Assembly: GCA_013696595.1 (NCBI GenBank)
Contig: JACCYG010000212.1
Coordinates: 1 to 12,358 of the forward strand
Length of the DNA stretch: 12,358 nt
Reading direction: 5' to 3'
Source of the DNA: Actinomycetota bacterium
GTDB lineage: Bacteria; Actinomycetota; Thermoleophilia; Gaiellales; Gaiellaceae
Numbering within the stretch: position 1 is the stretch's first letter; the number at the start of each line of letters is the position of its first letter. Of this stretch, positions 7,310-12,358 are shown piece after piece. The translations under genes and the position numbers were made by a program. The notes under the pieces were generated by a model, which saw only the letters and a program-made list of their open reading frames with translations, did not search any database and had not been told where the DNA came from.

Positions 7310-7866
7310 CAGCGACCGCCCCAGTCGCCAGAGGCCCCGTTCTTCGGACGGGCGCCCCAGTTGTAGAGCTGCTTCCAGAGGTCGAGGTAGACGAAGCTCT
7401 CGGTCGAGACGACGCCGTCCAGGGCGCGCACCCGGTTGATCACGTCGAGAAGGTGGCGCCGGTCAACGCAGACGATCTCCACGATCAGATCGAACTGGCC
7501 CGCGGTGATGACGACGTAATCCGCCTCCCGCCAGCTCGCGATCTCGTCGGCGACGAGCTCGGGGGGCCCGTTCGTCTTGACGCCGAGCATCGCCTGGGCC
7601 TCAAAGCCGAGCCCGAGCGGGTTCGTCACCCCGGTGACCTGCAACACACCGTCGGCGCAAAGCCGCGCGTACCGGTTTCTGATCGTCGCCTCCGAGACGC
7701 CGAGCTGCGCCGCGATGCGGCGAAACGGCTCGCGTCCGTTCTCCTGCAAAGCCTCGATGAGCCGGCGATCGAGGTCGTCGATCGACCGCGGTCTAGTGAC
7801 CGCTCCACGCTCGGCAACGTGTTGGCGCTCGACGATGCGCGGGAACCTACCACCTTCGTTTCGCAA
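7309..7866 (-). CDS. Lrp/AsnC-family transcriptional regulator
   Basis: DNA-binding regulator (185 aa from this start) of the Lrp/AsnC (feast/famine) family. An N-terminal winged helix-turn-helix runs from SIDDLDRRLIEALQENGR (about 28-45) through IAAQLGVSEATIRNRYARL (51-69). A C-terminal ligand-binding and oligomerisation (RAM) domain is at about 88-165, with the glycine-turn motif TAGQFDLIVE (121-130). The start is TTG at 7866, the only usual start codon in frame before the conserved domain; it gives about 27 extra residues, lacks an obvious ribosome-binding site and sits inside a palindrome, so it is uncertain. As first gene of the potADBC-aminotransferase cluster, with a 1-nt overlap to potA, it probably controls that cluster and itself in response to an amino acid or polyamine product. 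The effector is unknown. Confidence 0.88.
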   Translation of the reverse strand: MRNEGGRFPRIVERQHVAERGAVTRPRSIDDLDRRLIEALQENGREPFRRIAAQLGVSEATIRNRYARLCADGVLQVTGVTNPLGLGFEAQAMLGVKTNGPPELVADEIASWREADYVVITAGQFDLIVEIVCVDRRHLLDVINRVRALDGVVSTESFVYLDLWKQLYNWGARPKNGASGDWGGR

Positions 7867-7906
7867 ACGCAGGCGAAGCGCAATCTTCGTTGCGCAACGC
7901 GCAACG
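7857..7906. promoter_or_regulatory. TTGCG/CGCAA palindrome cluster, candidate autoregulatory operator
   Basis: Two palindromes lie at the regulator start: CGTTT-CGC-AAACG (7857-7869) and CGTTGCGCAACG (7888-7899), with centres about 30 bp apart, close to three helical turns. A direct repeat of the half-site GCAACG follows (7894-7899 and 7901-7906). CGCAA occurs four times (7862, 7879, 7893, 7900). Lrp/AsnC proteins commonly bind several phased sites at their own promoter. Assignment to this regulator is inference. No matching cluster was seen before the dehydrogenase or the FAD oxidase. Confidence 0.5.
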
Positions 7907-7952
7907 TGCAGGGCCGAGCCGGCGCGGGCGGGTCGAGACCCCCCTACGAAGT

Positions 7953-7982
7953 GCGAAGGGGCGCCTCACGGCGCCCCTTCGC
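7953..7982 (-). terminator. 13-bp GC-rich hairpin between dehydrogenase and regulator
   Basis: Perfect 13-bp inverted repeat with a TCAC loop on the plus strand: GCGAAGGGGCGCC (7953-7965) pairs with GGCGCCCCTTCGC (7970-7982). It lies just past the dehydrogenase stop and before the regulator promoter region. No T-run follows on either strand, so it is not a canonical intrinsic terminator. U-tract-poor hairpins after stop codons are often proposed as terminators in high-GC bacteria. It could also protect the 3' end of the mRNA. Confidence 0.6.
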
Positions 7983-7984
7983 GT

Positions 7985-8027
7985 AGCACGTGATGGCAAA
8001 ATCAATCGATTTTCGCCATCACGTGCT
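7985..8027 (-). terminator. Long bulged hairpin containing the dehydrogenase stop codon
   Basis: AGCACGTGATGGC (7985-7997) pairs perfectly with GCCATCACGTGCT (8015-8027). Inside, AAAATC (7998-8003) pairs with GATTTT (8008-8013) around the loop AATC, leaving C8014 as a single bulge, for 19 bp in all. The right arm lies within the last codons of the dehydrogenase and the left arm is 3' untranslated sequence, so the stop codon sits at the loop. It is 2 nt from the next hairpin. It probably acts in termination or 3'-end protection; the function is inferred. Confidence 0.6.
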
Positions 8028-9447
8028 TTACCTGCGTGTAGTCCTCGAGGGCGTACATCGACAGGTCCTTGCCGTACCCGGACTGCTTGTAGCCGCCGTG
8101 CGGCATCTCCGAGACGAGCGGGGTGTGGTCGTTGATCCACACGGTCCCGAACTGGAGCTTCCGCGCCGCGTTGAGCGCACGACCGACGTCGCGCGTCCAG
8201 ACCGAGGCGGCGAGGCCGTAGCTCACGTCGTTCGCCCAGGCAATCGCTTCGTCGTCGTCGGCGAACCGCTGCACCGTGACCACCGGGCCGAAGACCTCAC
8301 GCTGAACGATCTCGTCGGTCTGATCGACCTCGGTGACGACGGCGGGCTTCACGAAGAAGCCGCGGTCGCCGTTCGAATCGCCGCCGGTCAGGACCTTCGC
8401 GCGGCCGTTCGAGGTGGCGCGCTCGAGGAATCCGAACACGCGGTCCTGCTGCGCCTTCGAGATGACCGGTCCCATCTCGATCTCCTCCCCCTCGGCGGGG
8501 TCGCCGACGTTCAGCGACTCCACGGCCGGAACGAGCGCCTCGAGCAGGGTGTCGTAGATCTTCGGGCCCGCGACGACGCGCGACGCAGCGGTGCAATCCT
8601 GCCCCGAGTTCCAGTAGCCGGCGATCTTGATTCCTTCCGCGACGGCTTCGGGATCGGCGTCGTCGAAGACGACGACGGGGGCCTTTCCCCCCAGCTCGAG
8701 ATGGACGCGCTTGAGGGTTTCTGCCGCCGTACGCGCGATCTCCTTCCCCGTCGCGACGTCGCCGGTCAGCGAGACGAGGCGGACGTCCGGATGGCGGACG
8801 ATGCCTGCGCCGACCGGCTCGCCGTCGCCGGTGATCACGTTCAGCACCCCGGCCGGGAAGATCTCCGCGGCGTACTGCGCCATCATCAACGTCGTCAGCG
8901 GCGTCTGCTCCGAGGGCTTGAGGACCGTGACGTTGCCTGCCGCGAGCGCAGGGGCGATCTTCCAGACCGCCATCATGAGCGGATAGTTCCACGGCGCGAT
9001 CTGCCCGACGACGCCGAGCGGCTCGCGCCGGATCATCGACGTATAGCCGCGCATGTACTCGCCGGCCGCGCGGCCTTCCAGGACGCGGGCTGCGCCCGCG
9101 AAGAAGCGGAGGTTGTCGGCACACACGGGCGGCTCGTCCTGCGCCGCCGGGAGTGGCTTGCCGACGTTCTCCGACTCCACGCGAGCGAGCTCTTCGCTAT
9201 TCGCGTCGATCGCCTCGGCGAGCTTGAGCAGCATCTCCGAGCGCTCCTGCGGCGTGGTCTCGAGCCAGTCGGGCAGCGCCTGCTTGGCCGCCTCGACCGC
9301 CCGGTCGACATCGGCCTGAGAACCGCGCGGAACGTGTGCGATGGTCTCGCCGGTAGCGGGGTTCAAGACCTCCTGCGACTCGCCGTCGACACCGTCCACC
9401 CACTCGCCGCCGACGAAGTTCTGGTACTGCGAAGCTGCAACACTCAT
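8002..9447 (-). CDS. patD: PatD-like gamma-aminobutyraldehyde dehydrogenase
   Basis: NAD(P)-dependent aldehyde dehydrogenase (481 aa), cytosolic. Close by eye to E. coli PatD (YdcW), which oxidises 4-aminobutanal from putrescine to GABA. Shared blocks include RFFAGAAR (114-121), AAGEY....TSMIRR.PLGVV, APWNYPLMMA (151-160), FGPVVTVQRF, and the C-terminus SEMPHGG.K.SGYGKD followed by LEDYT.VKHVM. Catalytic residues are present: Asn154, Lys177 (KPSE), Glu251 (ELGGKAP), Cys285 (GQDCTAASR) and Glu384 (EVFGP). The start is ATG at 9447 with GGAGG (9453-9457) 5 nt upstream. The gene lies 81 bp after the FAD oxidase, with a candidate promoter in the gap, and ends in a hairpin region. Its neighbours (Pot importer, amine transaminase, PuuB-like oxidase) support this substrate; betaine-aldehyde or other aminoaldehyde activity cannot be excluded. 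Confidence 0.9.
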   Translation of the reverse strand: MSVAASQYQNFVGGEWVDGVDGESQEVLNPATGETIAHVPRGSQADVDRAVEAAKQALPDWLETTPQERSEMLLKLAEAIDANSEELARVESENVGKPLPAAQDEPPVCADNLRFFAGAARVLEGRAAGEYMRGYTSMIRREPLGVVGQIAPWNYPLMMAVWKIAPALAAGNVTVLKPSEQTPLTTLMMAQYAAEIFPAGVLNVITGDGEPVGAGIVRHPDVRLVSLTGDVATGKEIARTAAETLKRVHLELGGKAPVVVFDDADPEAVAEGIKIAGYWNSGQDCTAASRVVAGPKIYDTLLEALVPAVESLNVGDPAEGEEIEMGPVISKAQQDRVFGFLERATSNGRAKVLTGGDSNGDRGFFVKPAVVTEVDQTDEIVQREVFGPVVTVQRFADDDEAIAWANDVSYGLAASVWTRDVGRALNAARKLQFGTVWINDHTPLVSEMPHGGYKQSGYGKDLSMYALEDYTQVKHVMAKID

Positions 9448-9475
9448 TCGGACCTCCGATCTCCGGTGAAGCCAG

Positions 9476-9503
9476 CGTATAGCCGTGGCGCTGCGCCTGG
9501 CAA
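9476..9503 (-). promoter_or_regulatory. Candidate sigma-70-type promoter for the aldehyde dehydrogenase
   Basis: On the minus strand TTGCCA (9498-9503) resembles a -35 box (5 of 6 consensus), followed after 16 nt by TATACG (9476-9481) as a -10 box (4 of 6). Transcription would start about 20 nt before the ATG at 9447. The spacer contains the palindrome GGCGC-T-GCGCC (9487-9497), well placed for a repressor. The -10 lacks the conserved final T, so confidence is moderate. If real, the dehydrogenase can be expressed apart from the FAD oxidase. Confidence 0.4.
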
Positions 9504-9528
9504 CCGTCGAGGCGATTGTCGCGGTCGA

Positions 9529-10962
9529 CTAACGCGTCCCGAGCGGCATGCGGAGAAGGCGCGGCACGGCGGCGACGGCGCGCGCCGCGACGGGCGGTCG
9601 GTCGGCCACCTCCTCCGCCTCCTCGCAGGCGAGAATCGCCGCGCGGATCGCACCGCCGCCGAGCCACTTGAGCGGCTCCGGCGGCAAAGCGGCTTGGGGC
9701 ATCCGGACGAGGGGCGATGCAGCCCACTCGTCGTCCCGGCCGAGGGCGAGCGAAGCGAGGATCTGACCTCCGAGCCAGCTCGGCCCCACCCCATGGCCCG
9801 AGTAGCCGACGCCGTAGTGGACCCGGGTCCCCGGAAGCGTCCCGAAGAAGGGGAAATGGTCGACGGAGACGTCGATCGGCCCGCCCCACGAATGCGTCAC
9901 GCGGACGTCCCCGAGCGCGGGGAGAAGCCGGCGGAGACCGAGCTCGGCGCGCGCGCCGGTTGCGGTGTCACCGATGAACCGCGTGTCGACCCGCCCGCCG
10001 TGGCCGATCGGCCCAGACCCGCTGCCCATGAGCACCCGTCCGTCCGGCGTCGTTCGGAAATAGTGGATGAACATGCGACCGTCGGTGATCGCCTCGCCGC
10101 CCGTCCAGCCGATCTCGACGAGAAGGTCCGGGACAGGCTCGGTCAGGACGACGTAGCTGCCAAAGTTCGTGAGACGGCGCGCAAGCGGCGGCCAGCCGGT
10201 GGCGGCCGCGTTGGTCGCGACAACGACCTCGTCCGCGCGGAGCTTGCCGCTAGGCGTCTCGAGAACGTTCGGGGCGCCTCCGCGCAGCGCGGCTACTCGC
10301 GTTCGCTCGTGGAGCGCGACCCCGCTCACCAGCGCGGCGCGGCGCAACGCCCGCGCAAGGCGCGCGGGTTGGACGGTGGCACCGTCGCGGAAGAACACGC
10401 CGCTGCGAAAACGCGGCGAGCGACAGTGTTCGGCGACCTCCTCGGCTGTGAGTGGAACCGCCTCCTCCTCGACGCCGAGCTCGCGCGCGGCGTGCACCGA
10501 CCGCTCGACGGCCGCGTCCTGCGCCGGCGCCGCCGAGACCTTCAGGTAGCCGCCTTCGCGAAGCCAAACGTCCTCGTTGCGTTCCTCGCAGAAGGTCCGC
10601 ACCGAGGCGATCGCACGAGAGGCCGACCGCGCGACGGCCAGTGCGTCCTCGTCGCTTACGACCTCGCGGAGCCGGTGCAAGTGCGTCCAGTAGCCGTTCA
10701 GGAAGCCGCCGTTTCGCCCGCTTGGCCCCCAGCCGCAGATCTCGGCCTCGAGGACGGCGACGCGCACCGAGGGATCGCGCTCTTTCAGTGCGAGCGCGGT
10801 CCAGAGCCCCGTGTACCCCCCGCCGACGATCGCGACATCGGCCTCGGCGTCCCCTTCGAGCCGTGGCGCCTCCGGCGGCGGCGCCTCGGCCTCGAGCGCC
10901 TCCTCGAGCCACCAGGGCGGAAGGGACGGTCTGACGCTCGGAGCGGAATCTCTGTTTCTCAT
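9529..10962 (-). CDS. PuuB-like FAD-dependent amine oxidase (DAO family)
   Basis: Flavoprotein oxidoreductase (477 aa) of the DAO/glycine-oxidase fold, resembling gamma-glutamylputrescine oxidase PuuB. The dinucleotide-binding motif IVGGGYTGLWTAL (45-57) ends in a strand with the ribose-binding acid (VAVLEAE), then GWGPSGRNGGFLNG (77-90), matching the GASGRNGG flavin motif. Near the C-terminus the block YGVGYSGHGVGPSWLGG parallels PuuB's MQGYSGHGV segment. Expected role: oxidise a primary or secondary amine to an aldehyde, with release of ammonia or a smaller amine and H2O2. The start is ATG at 10962, before the region that starts to resemble the family; the frame stays open upstream, but that stretch is low-complexity and runs into the divergent promoter region. 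No strong ribosome-binding site is visible. It lies upstream of patD. No PuuA-like ligase or PuuD-like hydrolase is in the window, so the substrate may be a free amine; sarcosine-type substrates are also possible. Confidence 0.82.
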   Translation of the reverse strand: MRNRDSAPSVRPSLPPWWLEEALEAEAPPPEAPRLEGDAEADVAIVGGGYTGLWTALALKERDPSVRVAVLEAEICGWGPSGRNGGFLNGYWTHLHRLREVVSDEDALAVARSASRAIASVRTFCEERNEDVWLREGGYLKVSAAPAQDAAVERSVHAARELGVEEEAVPLTAEEVAEHCRSPRFRSGVFFRDGATVQPARLARALRRAALVSGVALHERTRVAALRGGAPNVLETPSGKLRADEVVVATNAAATGWPPLARRLTNFGSYVVLTEPVPDLLVEIGWTGGEAITDGRMFIHYFRTTPDGRVLMGSGSGPIGHGGRVDTRFIGDTATGARAELGLRRLLPALGDVRVTHSWGGPIDVSVDHFPFFGTLPGTRVHYGVGYSGHGVGPSWLGGQILASLALGRDDEWAASPLVRMPQAALPPEPLKWLGGGAIRAAILACEEAEEVADRPPVAARAVAAVPRLLRMPLGTR

Positions 10963-11063
10963 AACACGCGCGCGTATTGGGAAGCCCCCGCCCACCCCCG
11001 TCTTCGACGATAGCGCGAGAAGGCGCGCGTGTGGTGACCGTCTGCGACAAGAGGCGCCGCCAC
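10963..11063. other. Divergent intergenic region with long-range inverted repeat
   Basis: About 100 bp between the FAD oxidase and the Nudix gene, which face away from each other. ACACGCGCGC (10964-10973) and GCGCGCGTGT (11023-11032) form a perfect 10-bp inverted repeat separated by 49 bp. The oxidase-side arm begins two bases outside its ATG. Such a pair could bind a looping regulator acting on both promoters, but alternating CG is common in this base composition. No convincing -35/-10 pair was found on either strand. Confidence 0.35.
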
Positions 11064-11573
11064 ATGAGACGAATCCGCACGGTGCCGCCGGCGGGCTCGA
11101 GCGGAGCAGGCGGTCGCGCGGCCCTCGCCTCGGCGCGGCCAGCACCGGCTCCTAGACTCCGCGCCGTGCTCGTCCAGCATCCTGAGTCGGTCGCGATCAT
11201 CCCGGTCGACGGCGATGAGGTCGTGCTCGTCCGACAGACGCGCCCTGGCGCGCCGGAAAAGACGCTCGAGCTCCCGTCGGGAAAGCTCGAGCCGGGTGAG
11301 ACTCCGGAGGAGGCGGTTACGCGGGAACTCGCGGAGGAGTGCGGCCTAGCCGCCCGCTCCATCCGCGAACTCGCCGCGTTCTGGGCTGTGCCAGCCTACT
11401 CCACCGAGTACGTCCACGTCTTCCTCGCGACGGGCCTTGTCCGAGCGGACGCGGCGGCACTCGACGACGACGAGGACGTCGAAGTCGAGCGGCTCCCGGT
11501 CGCCTCCGCCCTCGCCGAGCTCTCAGACGCCGTCTCCGTCGCCGCCTTCGCCATCTGGCAGCTGGGACGATGA
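11064..11573 (+). CDS. Nudix hydrolase, ADP-ribose pyrophosphatase-like
   Basis: Cytosolic Nudix-family hydrolase (169 aa from this start) that would cleave a nucleoside-diphosphate derivative such as ADP-ribose; the exact substrate is not determined. The Nudix box is complete at residues 73-95: G73, E79, then R87 E88 and the metal-binding EECGL segment (91-95), matching Gx5Ex7REUxEExGU. A strand HPESVAIIPVDGDEVVLVRQ (39-58) precedes it. The start is uncertain: ATG 11064 has AAGAGG 9 nt upstream but gives about 34 low-complexity Ala/Gly/Pro/Arg residues, whereas GTG 11166 would give a compact 135-aa protein starting at the conserved strand but lacks a visible ribosome-binding site. Its stop overlaps the next gene's ATG by 4 nt. 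It diverges from the amine genes and has no obvious link to them. Confidence 0.85.
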   Translation: MRRIRTVPPAGSSGAGGRAALASARPAPAPRLRAVLVQHPESVAIIPVDGDEVVLVRQTRPGAPEKTLELPSGKLEPGETPEEAVTRELAEECGLAARSIRELAAFWAVPAYSTEYVHVFLATGLVRADAAALDDDEDVEVERLPVASALAELSDAVSVAAFAIWQLGR

Positions 11574-12358
11574 CCGCAGAAGGCGAGCGTGCTCGCGCGC
11601 CTGCGTCGTCCACGAACGCGCTCCGCTCCGCGCCGGCCGCTGACGTCGCTCCTCCGGTTGCGCCGAACCTCGTTCGACCGCGCGAGATTCCGGGCGCGCG
11701 GCACGTGGGGCGCAACACGCTCGAGATCCTGGTCTTCCGCGGGCTCTCGACACCGCTCGCACTCGTCCTCGTGGTGCTCCAGAGCCGTTTCCTCGAGCCG
11801 AGCGGGCGCGGCGCTTACGTCCTCGGCGTCCTCACCGTCACCATCTTCTCCCGACTGCTCGGCCAGCTCGGTGTCGCCGTGGCGAATCGCCTACGCGAGG
11901 AGGCGGGAGAGACGCGCGACCTCGTCCAGCGCGCGCTCGCACTCGGAGTGCTCACCGGCGCCGCGGCTGTTCCACTGATTGCCCTCTTCGGCGCGTATGC
12001 GGCCGACATCGGTAGGGACGTCGCCCTTCTCGCCGCCCTCGCGCTCATTCCGAACGTGATCTGGCAGACGATCTCGGGGGTCCTCCTCGGCCTCGCGCGG
12101 GTCCGCCTCTGGAACTACATCCAGCTCGGCTCGCCCGTCCTGACCACGGTCGGCCTCGTCGCCCTCGTCGTCTGGCTCGATACGGGCGTCCGCGGCGCGG
12201 TCCTGGCCTGGACCGTCGCCAACGTCGTCACCGCCGCGCTCGCACTCGTCGCGACCCGAGATCTCTGGCTGCCGCTGCGCCTCCCCCGCCTCGGCGACCG
12301 GACCGGGCGGCTGCTCGCCCGTCTCGCGGTAACGATGGGTGCCGTCCAGGTCGTGAAC
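11570..12358 (+). CDS. Multi-pass membrane protein, polysaccharide flippase-like (partial, N-terminal)
   Basis: First 263 residues of an integral membrane protein; the frame is open to the last base of the window. A hydrophilic Ala/Pro/Arg-rich stretch of about 48 residues precedes hydrophobic helices at roughly 56-72, 82-106, 118-142, 151-175, 188-203 and 207-228. The pattern RGLSTPLALVLVVLQSR, then FLEPSGRGAYVLGVLT, then FSRLLGQLGVAVANRL resembles the N-terminal part of Wzx/MOP-type oligosaccharide flippases, which move lipid-linked sugars across the inner membrane. The start ATG at 11570 overlaps the Nudix stop (ATGA), which favours it; GTG 11705 is an alternative that would drop the polar leader. 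The family call is from overall pattern only, since the rest of the protein is missing. Confidence 0.65.
   Translation, partial: MTAEGERARAPASSTNALRSAPAADVAPPVAPNLVRPREIPGARHVGRNTLEILVFRGLSTPLALVLVVLQSRFLEPSGRGAYVLGVLTVTIFSRLLGQLGVAVANRLREEAGETRDLVQRALALGVLTGAAAVPLIALFGAYAADIGRDVALLAALALIPNVIWQTISGVLLGLARVRLWNYIQLGSPVLTTVGLVALVVWLDTGVRGAVLAWTVANVVTAALALVATRDLWLPLRLPRLGDRTGRLLARLAVTMGAVQVVN

Noticed and set aside
6284..7366. Plus-strand frame of 360 codons across potA
   Set aside because: Antisense shadow of an ATPase with every nucleotide-binding motif intact.
7990..11013. Plus-strand open frame of over 1000 codons antisense to the dehydrogenase and FAD oxidase
   Set aside because: Its translation is Arg/Asp/Ala-rich without any recognisable domain, and both genes on the other strand have complete family motifs and catalytic residues. 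Codon bias in GC-rich genes removes antisense stops, which explains the length.
10963..11145. Upstream extension of the FAD oxidase frame to 11145
   Set aside because: Low-complexity sequence running into the divergent promoter and Nudix start; similarity to the family begins after ATG 10962.
1..12358. Search for CRISPR arrays, tRNA/rRNA genes, insertion sequences and defence genes
   Set aside because: No regularly spaced repeats, cloverleaf-like sequence, transposase motifs or defence-protein motifs were recognised on reading both strands.

Overview
The window is GC-rich, densely coding DNA with NNC/NNG-biased codons, GTG and TTG starts and many 4-nt gene overlaps. Together with the style of the lipoproteins this suggests a high-GC Actinomycetota, perhaps a Thermoleophilia-type lineage. 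That placement is an inference and rests on no marker gene. No tRNA, rRNA, CRISPR array, transposase or phage gene was seen.

Most of the window (about 1-10962, minus strand) reads as an amine uptake and catabolism locus. In transcription order, right to left: a PuuB-like FAD amine oxidase (10962-9529), a PatD-like gamma-aminobutyraldehyde dehydrogenase (9447-8002), a tandem hairpin region (8027-7953), then a tight cluster. The cluster is an Lrp/AsnC regulator (7866-7309), PotA-type ATPase (7309-6188), PotD-type binding lipoprotein (6191-5016), PotB-type permease (4985-4116), PotC-type permease (4119-3265) and a class III aminotransferase (3268-1823). Four of the five junctions from the regulator to the aminotransferase overlap by 1 or 4 nt, so the set looks translationally coupled. 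After an 87-bp gap follow an AapJ-like amino-acid binding lipoprotein (1735-611) and an AapQ-like permease (556-1) that is cut by the window edge.

The simplest model is that PotABCD imports putrescine or a related polyamine. The aminotransferase and/or the FAD oxidase then turn the primary amine into an aldehyde, and the dehydrogenase oxidises 4-aminobutyraldehyde to GABA. The Lrp-type protein, first gene of the transporter cluster, probably senses a pathway metabolite or amino acid. The AapJQ-like importer may belong to the same physiology, but its ligand cannot be read from sequence.

The right end (11064-12358, plus strand) is a divergent pair: a Nudix hydrolase overlapping by 4 nt the start of a multi-pass membrane protein resembling polysaccharide flippases, cut by the window end. 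It has no evident link to amine metabolism.

Non-coding signals include a TTGCG/CGCAA palindrome cluster over the regulator start, a bulged 19-bp hairpin that takes in the dehydrogenase stop codon, a second 13-bp hairpin beside it, a GC-only hairpin between aapJ and aapQ, a candidate promoter with an internal palindrome before the dehydrogenase, and a long-range inverted repeat in the divergent intergenic region. I found no convincingly new type of system. The most interesting points are the dual amine-deamination layout and these regulatory structures.
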